A stretch of 9,465 bases of DNA from Campylobacterota bacterium (GTDB lineage: Bacteria > Campylobacterota > Campylobacteria > Campylobacterales > Sulfurovaceae). Location of the stretch: the NCBI GenBank assembly GCA_030595845.1, contig JAUVCL010000076.1, forward strand, positions 1 to 9,465, written 5' to 3'. A program made the position numbers and the translations under genes. Position 1 is the stretch's first letter; each line of letters opens with the position of its first letter. Positions 1 to 6,765 of this stretch are shown one piece after another. Below the pieces are notes generated by a model. That model worked only from the letters and a program-made list of their open reading frames with translations, did no database searches and had not been told where the DNA came from.

Positions 1-1032
1 CACATCACGTGCCTCTAAAAGAGGATAGACTTGAGATACCATATCTGTTTCTGCAACAATATTGACCATACGTTGTAGATTTTTATGCATGATCATAGGG
101 TTGGACTTTACCTTACGTATATTGACCACTTCACTTAAAGGTACCATCATACCTCTCATATTCATAAGGTTCAGTGATGAAAGTTTACTCTCCAAAGTAT
201 CTAAAGTAGAGTGAGATAATTTTTTACTTTCACGGTCCAAGACCAAGAACATAGGGATCTGATCTGGTGAATTGATAGAATTCTTATGCGCAATTACCAT
301 CCCTTCAAAAGCAAGATACAAGATGTTATTCACCTGTTTTACACTCAATCCACTTCTGGCGATCTTTTCTGTATCTGGTATAAGTTCAAACTTGTCATAG
401 ATCTCATCAGCCATAATATCGATATCGACAAGGCCCTCTGTCTCTATAAGTATATTGGCAACTTGCGTAGAAATATCTCTCATTTTATCCAGGTTTTCAC
501 CATGTACTTCAACGACAATAGAAGCCAAAGTAGGCGGGCCGGATGGTTGTTCTACAAACTTGATATTGGTACCTTTTGTTAAAGGTAAACATGCTTCTTT
601 TATGATAGGTCTTAAACGTTGCACCATAAGAAATGATGCTTCAGTACGACTGTGTTTATCCGTTAAGTTCACTGATATTTCTGAAACATTTTCAGTACGT
701 TTCAGACTTGCACCTTTAACAAGCCCTGCATAATCCAAAGGAATACCCTGCCCTAAAAAGAGCTCAATATTCATGATCTCAGCTTCCTTCTTTAGAACAT
801 TTATCACACAGCCACTCATCTCTTTTGTCTGTTCTATAGAAGAGCCTGTTGGTGTATCTACATAAATAGAAAATGTATTATCACTTTTTCCCGGTAACAT
901 TTTGGCCAATACCAATTTAGTAGGGAACATTAACAGAGAAAGGAAAAATGCTGCCGCTGTTAATATGATCACTAACCTTTTTTTTACCTTGCTGTCAAGG
1001 ATACCGTAAATCAAACTTTCAAGATTTTTCAT
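1..1032 (-). CDS. RND efflux pump, separate C-terminal half (partial, runs off left edge)
   Basis: This frame is open without a stop from the ATG at 1030-1032 to base 1, giving 344 visible residues. It matches the second half of an RND (AcrB-like) pump. Residues 1-16 are a short cytoplasmic lead, about 17-37 form one membrane helix (equivalent to TM7), and the rest is the second periplasmic porter/docking region, starting with a PGKSDNTFSIYVDTPTGSS stretch typical of the strand after TM7. TM8-TM12 (roughly 170 residues) should lie beyond the edge. The start is favoured because the ATG overlaps the TAA of the upstream half as TAATG, and AAGGA lies 8 nt before it. No full-length RND frame exists here; the upstream part is a different frame. 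It should pair with the N-terminal half to form one pump protomer and export substrates with the adaptor and TolC-like channel (inference). Substrate is unknown. Family assignment is confident; function as a split pump is inferred. Confidence 0.9.
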   Translation of the reverse strand, partial: MKNLESLIYGILDSKVKKRLVIILTAAAFFLSLLMFPTKLVLAKMLPGKSDNTFSIYVDTPTGSSIEQTKEMSGCVINVLKKEAEIMNIELFLGQGIPLDYAGLVKGASLKRTENVSEISVNLTDKHSRTEASFLMVQRLRPIIKEACLPLTKGTNIKFVEQPSGPPTLASIVVEVHGENLDKMRDISTQVANILIETEGLVDIDIMADEIYDKFELIPDTEKIARSGLSVKQVNNILYLAFEGMVIAHKNSINSPDQIPMFLVLDRESKKLSHSTLDTLESKLSSLNLMNMRGMMVPLSEVVNIRKVKSNPMIMHKNLQRMVNIVAETDMVSQVYPLLEARDV

Positions 1033-2678
1033 TATTTGGATCCTTTGTCATCATCTTTTTTATGATGATCACCATGTTCTGGTTTTTTGAGTAGTTTTAA
1101 ACTTAAATATGGTGTAAAGATATACGCCACGAAAAGTGATACGATAAGTGCTACAGGTACATTATAAGGGATAGGCTTCATAAATGAACCCATCATCCCT
1201 CCAACAAAAGCCATAGGTACCATCGTTAAGATAATCGCCAGAGTTGCTATATTGGTTGGTGCGCCTATCTCATCTGTTGCTTCAATTAAAAGTTCACTCA
1301 TCTCTTTGTCTTCTACGCCATGACTGTGTAAATGCCTGTGTATATTTTCGATCACAATGATCGCGGCATCCACCAGTAACCCTAAAGAGAGTAAGAGCGC
1401 AAAAAGTGTGATCCTGTTCATCGTTTGACCTGTCATCCATGCGGTAAAAAGTGTCACTGCCAAAATAGCTGGTACGGTAAAGGTAACAATGATAGATTCT
1501 CTCCATCCCAAAGCAAAAACCAACATCAATGCAATAATAACAATCGTAATAATAAGGTGATGCATTAACTCATTTACTGCTTCATTCGCACGCTCACCAT
1601 AGTTTCGTGTAATAATATACCCCATACCGATTCTGTCAAATTCTCTGTCGTGTGCTTTCAAAACACCTACTACATCATCTGCAACAAATACGGCATTTGT
1701 ACCTGCAAGTTTGGCTACTGTCAATGTAATTTGCGTTCTTTGATCACTAAATTTTGTTACCTGTCCCTCATCGCCTTCACTGTGATTTACTTTATCTTTA
1801 AAAAGTATTTCTGCTGTTTGGAAGTTTTGGATATCAAGCCCCTCTTTCACCGAGGCAACATCTTTCAGATAAATAGGTGAACCCATGTATTGTGCAACAA
1901 TAATATCTCCCACATCATCAACATTTTCGATAGCATTCTTCACACCAAAAATAACCAACTTATTGTCTGCAGTTCTTCCTTTAACATCAGGAACATCCAC
2001 GGCCACCGACTGAACGGCCTGCATGATCTGCCCCAGTGAAAGGTGATAAGCAGAAAGTTTTCCTATATCAACTTCAATATTGAACTGCGCTTTACGCGCT
2101 CCTTTGAGTATTGTTTTTGCAACATAATCTACAGAATTAAGTTTTTGCTGTATTTTTCTCACCACTTCAAACAGTGCAATATCATTCACTGTTTTCTGAT
2201 CTTTCGGATAGAATGCTACACTTATAATAGGAATATCTATGTCAATATCAAAAGGTTTAACAATGGGTTGCATCGTACCTTTTGGAAGACTATCCATATT
2301 CTGCATCACTTTATCATACAGTTTGAGGTTGGAATCTTCTCTATTTTCACCGATATAATACATGATGTTTACAACACCCACATTATCCATTGCCATACCA
2401 TAAATATGTTCTATACCACGAACCTCACGAAGTTTACGTTCTAATGGTTTTACAATAACATTTTCTATCTCTTCTGGCGTAGCCCCAGGTAAAGCGACTA
2501 TAACAGCCCCACCGGAAATAGCGATCTGGGGATCTTCTTCCCGTGGCATTGTATTGAGTGCTATATACCCAATAAGAAACAAAATAGCACCTAAAACAAC
2601 CGTTAGCGGACTATGCATAAACCCTTTGGCAAGCTTTCCCGCTACATTTATAACTTGATATTCATTTTTATTTTTCAT
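1032..2678 (-). CDS. RND efflux pump, N-terminal half (TM1-TM6)
   Basis: This 548-residue protein is the first half of an inner-membrane proton-driven RND pump; whole pumps are about 1,000-1,050 residues. TM1 is near residues 24-42, followed by the first porter/docking region (about 45-365) with the conserved SGGAVIVALPGATPEEIE strand and a GIEHIYGMAMDNVG segment. TM2 is near 372-391, TM3 395-415, TM4 423-445, TM5 476-496 and TM6 505-528. TM4 reads GLLVDAAIIVIEN where AcrB has GLLVDDAIVVVEN, so only the first proton-relay aspartate (D437) is kept. It does not show the DFG..DGA motif of heavy-metal CzcA-type pumps. It ends in a cytoplasmic tail rich in His, Lys and Asp (about 531-548), exactly at the natural midpoint of the RND fold. 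The start lies 5 nt after the adaptor stop, with a weak AGG close by, so translation is probably coupled. Substrate cannot be assigned. Confidence 0.93.
   Translation of the reverse strand: MKNKNEYQVINVAGKLAKGFMHSPLTVVLGAILFLIGYIALNTMPREEDPQIAISGGAVIVALPGATPEEIENVIVKPLERKLREVRGIEHIYGMAMDNVGVVNIMYYIGENREDSNLKLYDKVMQNMDSLPKGTMQPIVKPFDIDIDIPIISVAFYPKDQKTVNDIALFEVVRKIQQKLNSVDYVAKTILKGARKAQFNIEVDIGKLSAYHLSLGQIMQAVQSVAVDVPDVKGRTADNKLVIFGVKNAIENVDDVGDIIVAQYMGSPIYLKDVASVKEGLDIQNFQTAEILFKDKVNHSEGDEGQVTKFSDQRTQITLTVAKLAGTNAVFVADDVVGVLKAHDREFDRIGMGYIITRNYGERANEAVNELMHHLIITIVIIALMLVFALGWRESIIVTFTVPAILAVTLFTAWMTGQTMNRITLFALLLSLGLLVDAAIIVIENIHRHLHSHGVEDKEMSELLIEATDEIGAPTNIATLAIILTMVPMAFVGGMMGSFMKPIPYNVPVALIVSLFVAYIFTPYLSLKLLKKPEHGDHHKKDDDKGSK
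1041..1045 (-). promoter_or_regulatory. Shine-Dalgarno for the C-terminal RND half
   Basis: AAGGA on the minus strand stands 8 nt before the ATG at 1032, inside the last codons of the N-terminal half. Together with the TAATG stop-start overlap it indicates that the second half is translated as its own protein by reinitiation, and that this is not just debris after a frameshift. Confidence 0.6.
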
Positions 2679-2683
2679 ATTAC

Positions 2684-3532
2684 CTACTTAATAAGAATTT
2701 TTGCATACATACCCGGATACACTGAGCGCACGGTAAGATCAAATTCTATGTTGATCTTAAACTTATGTGTCATGGGGTTGGAACTTGGGATAATTGACAC
2801 AATGACCCCTGTTGTTTTAAAACCGATGGAAGGTATTTCTATATTAACTTGTTTTCTCAAATTAATATACTTGAGTTGTGTTTCTGCTATTTCAGCAACA
2901 ATTTTTAATCTACTCAAGTCTGTCAAAACAAGTGCAGGCATTCCGGGGATTGCCATTTCACCTTCATTCAGTCTCTTATCTACTATCACCCCATCATTGG
3001 GTGCCAATATCTTCAAATAATTATACTGATTTAAAACTTCATCCTTTTTTGCCAATGCCTGATTTACCTGCTGTTCAGATATTTCAACCATATCTTTAAG
3101 GTTCTTTGATGCAAGTTGTAACATTTCAAACTCATATTTTGAAACCATTTGTTTTTTATAGAGTCTTTCATGTCTTGCTAGGTTTGTTAATATATTGTTA
3201 TACTGATTCTTATTCATCTGCAGCGCAAGTCTTGCCTGTGATATCGCTAGATCTACCTGTCTCTCTGCAGATTCGATCTCTTTTGAATCAATTTCATAAA
3301 GCAATTGTCCTTTTTTAACAATATCCCCCTCTGAAACGGCCATAGTTTTAACATAGCCCATATAGCGACTGGTGAGCATTTTTTGGTTATCTGAAACCAC
3401 AGACCCACTTAAAGTCAGTATTTTTTTCTCCGCTTTATGTGTTGGTACTACCCCTCCACTTACCTTCTTTTCTATTGCATGTGCAGATATGCTGAGCAAT
3501 GACAAGACTACTAATGTAAGAAATTTATTCAT
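2684..3532 (-). CDS. Periplasmic adaptor (HlyD/AcrA family), short form
   Basis: This 282-residue membrane-fusion protein would bridge the RND pump and the outer-membrane channel. Residues 1-19 look like a Sec signal peptide with cleavage after SAHA; there is no lipobox cysteine, so it is probably not lipidated. The first lipoyl half-motif is at about 55-83 (MGYVKTMAVSEGDIVKKGQ), the alpha-helical hairpin about 85-170, the second lipoyl half about 172-205 (LAPNDGVIVDKRLNEGEM), and the beta-barrel about 208-280. It ends at VYPGMYAKILIK, the position where AcrA has LLPGMFVRARLE and then continues about 100 residues into its membrane-proximal domain, so that domain is missing. The start ATG overlaps the tolC-like stop as ATGA with AAGGGG 7 nt upstream, and the stop lies 5 nt before the pump gene. 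Position inside the operon supports the role; substrate is unknown. Confidence 0.92.
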   Translation of the reverse strand: MNKFLTLVVLSLLSISAHAIEKKVSGGVVPTHKAEKKILTLSGSVVSDNQKMLTSRYMGYVKTMAVSEGDIVKKGQLLYEIDSKEIESAERQVDLAISQARLALQMNKNQYNNILTNLARHERLYKKQMVSKYEFEMLQLASKNLKDMVEISEQQVNQALAKKDEVLNQYNYLKILAPNDGVIVDKRLNEGEMAIPGMPALVLTDLSRLKIVAEIAETQLKYINLRKQVNIEIPSIGFKTTGVIVSIIPSSNPMTHKFKINIEFDLTVRSVYPGMYAKILIK

Positions 3533-4887
3533 AGTTTTACCCCTTCGTTCATAATACTGTTTATTTCAAATATTTTTGTATTACGTTCATTTTTTACTGT
3601 TAAGAGTTTAAGTAAGACTTCTAATTCTTTAGATTGTTTTATCAAAACATCTGAAATAGACACAATACCCTCTTTATATCGGGCACTATAGTTTTCATAC
3701 ACCTTTCGGGCGAAATTTAACTGTTTTTGATAACTCTTCACATCATGATTTTTACTTAAGATCTCTGTTTCAAGCTTTTTTACTTTAAGTGCGATCCCTG
3801 ATTTTGCCAATGATACTTGACTCTGTACTTTAAGATGATTGACCTTTGCTTTTTCAATATTGGCAGCATCGATCCCGCCATTAAAAATGTTCCATGTCAA
3901 CTGTACCCCCACAGTATAAGAATCTTTATCAGAAAAGTCATTCCATAAGCTATTGTCTGCACTTCCATATTCACCAAAAGCACCTACTGTCGGCAAATAA
4001 TTCGCCTCAGCTACATTCATCGCCATTTCAGTAATTTGTAACCCTAGAAGTGCTTTTTGTATATCAATATTATTGGTTTCAACATCTGCAGAATTAATTT
4101 GTGGCATAGGTGCCATATCATTTACTTTTTGAATGGAACTCACTTCCTCATCAAGTAAAAAGGAAAGAAACTGATAGGCAAGATCCCTATTGAGCTTGGC
4201 TTGGTTATACATACTTTGAGCCTCAGCGTTACGTGCTTGAACTTCAAGTGTATCTATCTCTTTTGCATATCCTTCCGTTTTCATTGACTTAACAATAGAC
4301 TCTAACTTATTAATGTTTTTAATGATCTGGGAGAGATTGTGTATATAATTTTCGATCAGTGAAATATCATAAAAAGCTTTTTTAGTTTGAAAGATTTTCT
4401 CATTCAATACTTTTTGCGTATCATATTGACTCATGTGCTGCATCGCTTTTGTAATGCGTCCATACTCTGTGAGTTTACCACCTGTATAAAGGGGAAGCAT
4501 ATAGCTGATCTTTGTCTGGAAATGGTTTCGTGTTGTTGGATAGTTTAAATCTGTGGGCTGAACAGAGAGTATATCGGGATTCGTCGGATCAAAATCTGAA
4601 AAACCGAAATCACCAAAAGTAGCTTCACGGCTTTGTAATTTAAATCCAAATACATTTCCAGCATCATTAGAGCGCATACCAGAGACTGAAAGGTCTAGCT
4701 TACCATAATGATGTCCTTTTGCCGCTAATGCTTCATAGGCTTTCATCTGCTCATTAAATTGTGATATTTTTAATTCGAGGTTATTCTTTTCTAACATTTC
4801 TAATGCAGTACTTAAGCGAAGATTTTTTACACTAGCAAAAAGTGGCAGAGTTAATAAAAGTAAAATAAGGTATTTTTTTATTAGCAT
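3529..4887 (-). CDS. TolC-family outer-membrane efflux channel
   Basis: This 452-residue protein matches the outer-membrane efflux protein family, whose trimers form a beta-barrel pore plus a periplasmic alpha-barrel. Residues 1-18 form a signal peptide (LILLLLTLPLFA then SVK). The pseudo-repeat expected of the family is visible: a first half with strands ending at LPLYTGGKL (about 131-139) and long helices about 140-245, and a second half with TWNIFNGG (331-338) followed by helices to about 440. The YKEGIVSISDVL segment (404-415) is the typical loop/helix start near the second equatorial region. The N-terminus lacks a lipobox cysteine, unlike NodT/OprM-type lipoproteins. It is the first gene of the efflux operon, with AGGAG 7 nt upstream of the ATG, and it overlaps the adaptor start by 4 nt. 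The partner is inferred to be the adjacent split RND pump. Confidence 0.93.
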   Translation of the reverse strand: MLIKKYLILLLLTLPLFASVKNLRLSTALEMLEKNNLELKISQFNEQMKAYEALAAKGHHYGKLDLSVSGMRSNDAGNVFGFKLQSREATFGDFGFSDFDPTNPDILSVQPTDLNYPTTRNHFQTKISYMLPLYTGGKLTEYGRITKAMQHMSQYDTQKVLNEKIFQTKKAFYDISLIENYIHNLSQIIKNINKLESIVKSMKTEGYAKEIDTLEVQARNAEAQSMYNQAKLNRDLAYQFLSFLLDEEVSSIQKVNDMAPMPQINSADVETNNIDIQKALLGLQITEMAMNVAEANYLPTVGAFGEYGSADNSLWNDFSDKDSYTVGVQLTWNIFNGGIDAANIEKAKVNHLKVQSQVSLAKSGIALKVKKLETEILSKNHDVKSYQKQLNFARKVYENYSARYKEGIVSISDVLIKQSKELEVLLKLLTVKNERNTKIFEINSIMNEGVKL

Positions 4888-4932
4888 TGAGGAACTCCTA
4901 GTATTTCAATTAAATATAAAAAAATCTTATAG

Positions 4933-4957
4933 TTATACGGGATTATAGCCCATATAA
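4933..4957. promoter_or_regulatory. Candidate operator: 25-bp inverted repeat over the efflux promoter
   Basis: The dyad is TTATA-n-GGG-N7-CCC-n-TATAA with only one mismatched pair between its 9-bp arms. Its centre (4945) falls inside the TATAAT -10 box of the efflux operon, so a bound dimeric repressor would block RNA polymerase. TetR- or MarR-type regulators commonly control such operons, but no regulator gene is in this window, so the bound protein is unknown. Confidence 0.5.
4942..4947 (-). promoter_or_regulatory. -10 box of the efflux operon promoter
   Basis: A perfect TATAAT lies on the minus strand 54 nt before the tolC-like ATG, preceded by A/T-rich DNA and no convincing -35 hexamer, as known for Campylobacterota sigma-70 promoters. 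The preceding bases (TTATATGGGC) closely match those before the rpsA -10 box. The start site would be near 4935. Confidence 0.6.
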
Positions 4958-5004
4958 GTTATATTAATGATTAAAAAGAGTCTAGTTGATGAAAAATATT
5001 GTAG

Positions 5005-5042
5005 AAGTTACACTACGGTACCAGAGTACCTTAGTGCACCTT
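5005..5042 (-). terminator. Terminator-like stem-loop after serA
   Basis: Beginning 3 nt after the serA stop, the minus-strand RNA can form a 17-position stem with a UCUG loop, two mismatches (G/A and A/G) and one G-U pair. A UUUUU run follows, but about 8 nt later, so it is not a textbook intrinsic terminator. It separates serA from the efflux operon and is the best candidate for the serA transcript end. Confidence 0.5.
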
Positions 5043-5045
5043 ATT

Positions 5046-6635
5046 TTAAAGTGTAGCGTAACTTACAGAGATACATGCTTCCAATGAAGACAATGCATCA
5101 ATGACCTCTTTAGTAACGTGTCCATCAATGCGAACAACAGCCAAGGCTTGTTGCTTAGAGTCACGTCCAAGTCTAAAGTCAGATATATTGAGATTATGTT
5201 CTGCCATGATTCTACCTACGTCACCAATCACACCTGGCGTATCCGTATTTCTAAAGAATATCATAGTACCTTTTGGTTCAACATCAAGAATATAATCATC
5301 AATTTCAATAATACGTTGTACTGTATCGTCAAATACTGTACCTTCAATCGTGATAATACCTTCAGCAGTTGTAAGTTTAATACCTACTTTGTTGGTGAAT
5401 CCACTGTTGTTTGGTTTGACCTCTTTAATGATTTCAATACCACGTTCTTCGGCCACAAATTCTGCATTCACATAATTGACCTGATCACCCACTGACTCAG
5501 TCAATACACCTACGGTTGCAAAAGTTCCCATAGATTCAATATGATCAGATACAGGACCTTCAGCCGTTACACGAATAGACTTTACAGCACTCTTAGTCAC
5601 TTGTGCAGACATGTGTCCGATCTTTTGGATCAATTCCAAATAAGGTCTTACAAAATCAGGTAATTCATTTTCTTTTATCGGTAAATTAAGTGCATTAGGA
5701 TACGAAATACCTTTAGCCGCTGCAATCGCATTTTCTGCTGCCTGGATCGCAATATTTTTTTGAGATTCTTTCGTATTTGCCCCAAGGTGAGGTGTAACCA
5801 TTACATTATCAAGATCCAGCAAAGGATGATCTGTTGCAGGTTCTTTGTTAAATACATCAATACCTGCTTTGGCTATCTTACCGTTAGTGAGCCCTTCTAA
5901 AAGTGCATCTTCATCAAAAAGACCACCTCTTGCACAGTTGATCAAAATAACACCATCTTTCATTGTGGCTATTTCATCTTTACCTATCATTCCGATAGTT
6001 TCAGAGTTTTTAGGTGTATGGATCGTAATAATATCACAGGCTAAAATGTCTTCAAAGTTTTTCGTATATCCAATATCAAGATCCGTTGCTTTAGTCGAAT
6101 CAACATAAGGGTCATATGTCAGAACATCCATTTCAAATGCTTTAGCTCTTTTAGCTACTCTTGAACCAATATTACCAAAACCGATCACACCCAGTTTTTT
6201 ATCTTTAAGCTCTGTACCATACCAATCCTGTCTTCTCCATACACGATCAAGTTTAAGGTTGTTATGTGCATAAGGAAAAGATCTTACACAGGAGAGCATA
6301 TGTGTCATGGTAAGTTCAACCGCTGCAATGGTGTTAGCAGTAGGCACATTCATAATGACGATACCTTGTTTACTTGAACCAGGAATATCAACATTGTCAA
6401 CACCCACACCGGCACGTACCACTGCTGTTATTTTTGTAGCAGAAGCTAAAAATGCATCATCCACATCAGTTGATGAACGCGTAATAGCCACATCTGCCAA
6501 TGGAATAATTTCAGCTATGAGCTTATCTTTAGGCTCATCTGCTGCATTTATAAATTCTATCTCAGAGTCATTTGCTAAAATATCTAATCCATCTTGATGA
6601 ATATGATCACAAACTACAATTGTCTTTTTTGACAT
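5046..6635 (-). CDS. serA: D-3-phosphoglycerate dehydrogenase
   Basis: SerA oxidises 3-phosphoglycerate to 3-phosphohydroxypyruvate with NAD, the first step of serine synthesis in the cytoplasm. The 529-residue protein is the long form with three parts: a catalytic and NAD-binding pair (about 1-315), an allosteric substrate-binding domain (about 325-450), and a C-terminal ACT domain (about 456-529) that in relatives can sense serine. The Rossmann glycine motif GFGNIG is at 152-157 with an aspartate at 175 (TYDPY). The catalytic triad is visible as R236 (NCARGG), E265 (DVFNKEP) and H283 (TPHLGA). Length and sequence closely resemble Campylobacter SerA as I recall it. The ATG has AAGG 7 nt upstream. 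It follows rpsA by 130 bp with stem-loops between, so it probably has its own promoter while sharing the conserved rpsA-serA neighbourhood. Confidence 0.97.
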   Translation of the reverse strand: MSKKTIVVCDHIHQDGLDILANDSEIEFINAADEPKDKLIAEIIPLADVAITRSSTDVDDAFLASATKITAVVRAGVGVDNVDIPGSSKQGIVIMNVPTANTIAAVELTMTHMLSCVRSFPYAHNNLKLDRVWRRQDWYGTELKDKKLGVIGFGNIGSRVAKRAKAFEMDVLTYDPYVDSTKATDLDIGYTKNFEDILACDIITIHTPKNSETIGMIGKDEIATMKDGVILINCARGGLFDEDALLEGLTNGKIAKAGIDVFNKEPATDHPLLDLDNVMVTPHLGANTKESQKNIAIQAAENAIAAAKGISYPNALNLPIKENELPDFVRPYLELIQKIGHMSAQVTKSAVKSIRVTAEGPVSDHIESMGTFATVGVLTESVGDQVNYVNAEFVAEERGIEIIKEVKPNNSGFTNKVGIKLTTAEGIITIEGTVFDDTVQRIIEIDDYILDVEPKGTMIFFRNTDTPGVIGDVGRIMAEHNLNISDFRLGRDSKQQALAVVRIDGHVTKEVIDALSSLEACISVSYATL

Positions 6636-6660
6636 AGTTTAACCTTTTTGTAAAGTTTTG

Positions 6661-6666
6661 AGTATA
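6661..6666 (-). promoter_or_regulatory. Possible -10 box for serA
   Basis: TATACT on the minus strand, preceded by a CCCTATTTTA tract, would start transcription near 6654, leaving a leader of about 20 nt with the Shine-Dalgarno AAGG. There is no clear -35. It is one of several A/T-rich hexamers here, so the exact position is uncertain. Confidence 0.35.
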
Positions 6667-6676
6667 TAAAATAGGG

Positions 6677-6704
6677 GGAGTCATACGATGAGTCGTATTT
6701 CTCC
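6677..6704 (-). terminator. Stem-loop between rpsA and serA
   Basis: The minus-strand RNA reads GGAG-AA-ATACGA-CUCA-UCGUAU-GA-CUCC: ten base pairs with a 2x2 internal loop and a 4-nt loop, then CCCUAUUUUAUAUA. The U-rich tail starts 3 nt late, so this is a weak terminator candidate. It could instead be a leader structure for serA. Confidence 0.4.
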
Positions 6705-6708
6705 GACT

Positions 6709-6751
6709 ACTGAAGTAAACTAAAGTAATACCGCATGGTATCACTTCAGTA
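6709..6751 (-). other. Two mutually exclusive stem-loops after rpsA
   Basis: Starting 14 nt after the rpsA stop, the arm ACTGAAGT (minus strand, 6743-6750) can pair with ACTTTAGT (6719-6726) to give an unbroken 14-bp hairpin with an AUGC loop and two G-U pairs. It can instead pair with ACTTCAGT (6709-6716) in a longer 9-bp outer stem around a 5-bp inner stem. Neither is followed by a U tract. It may protect the rpsA 3' end or act in processing. Confidence 0.45.
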
Positions 6752-6765
6752 TTAAAAGTAAATAA

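Noticed and set aside
531..548. Heavy-metal (CzcA-type) pump assignment, suggested by the His/Asp-rich tail of the N-terminal half (residue numbers).
   Set aside because: TM4 lacks the DFG..DGA..E motif of metal pumps and the adaptor has no metal-binding His cluster, so substrate is left open.
286..582. Plus-strand frames opposite the pump, adaptor, SerA and S1 genes (for example 286-582, 2043-2444, 6307-6597).
   Set aside because: They are antisense shadows of well-supported minus-strand genes, with low-complexity or residue-biased translations and no family resemblance.
1021..1080. Programmed frameshift joining the two RND halves, prompted by the A6 run in the linker.
   Set aside because: The only stretch where a shift could join the frames lies between a TGA in the second frame and the TAA of the first, and it contains no slippery heptamer. 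The A6 run is outside that stretch, and shifts there meet a stop. A Shine-Dalgarno plus TAATG explains the second half better.
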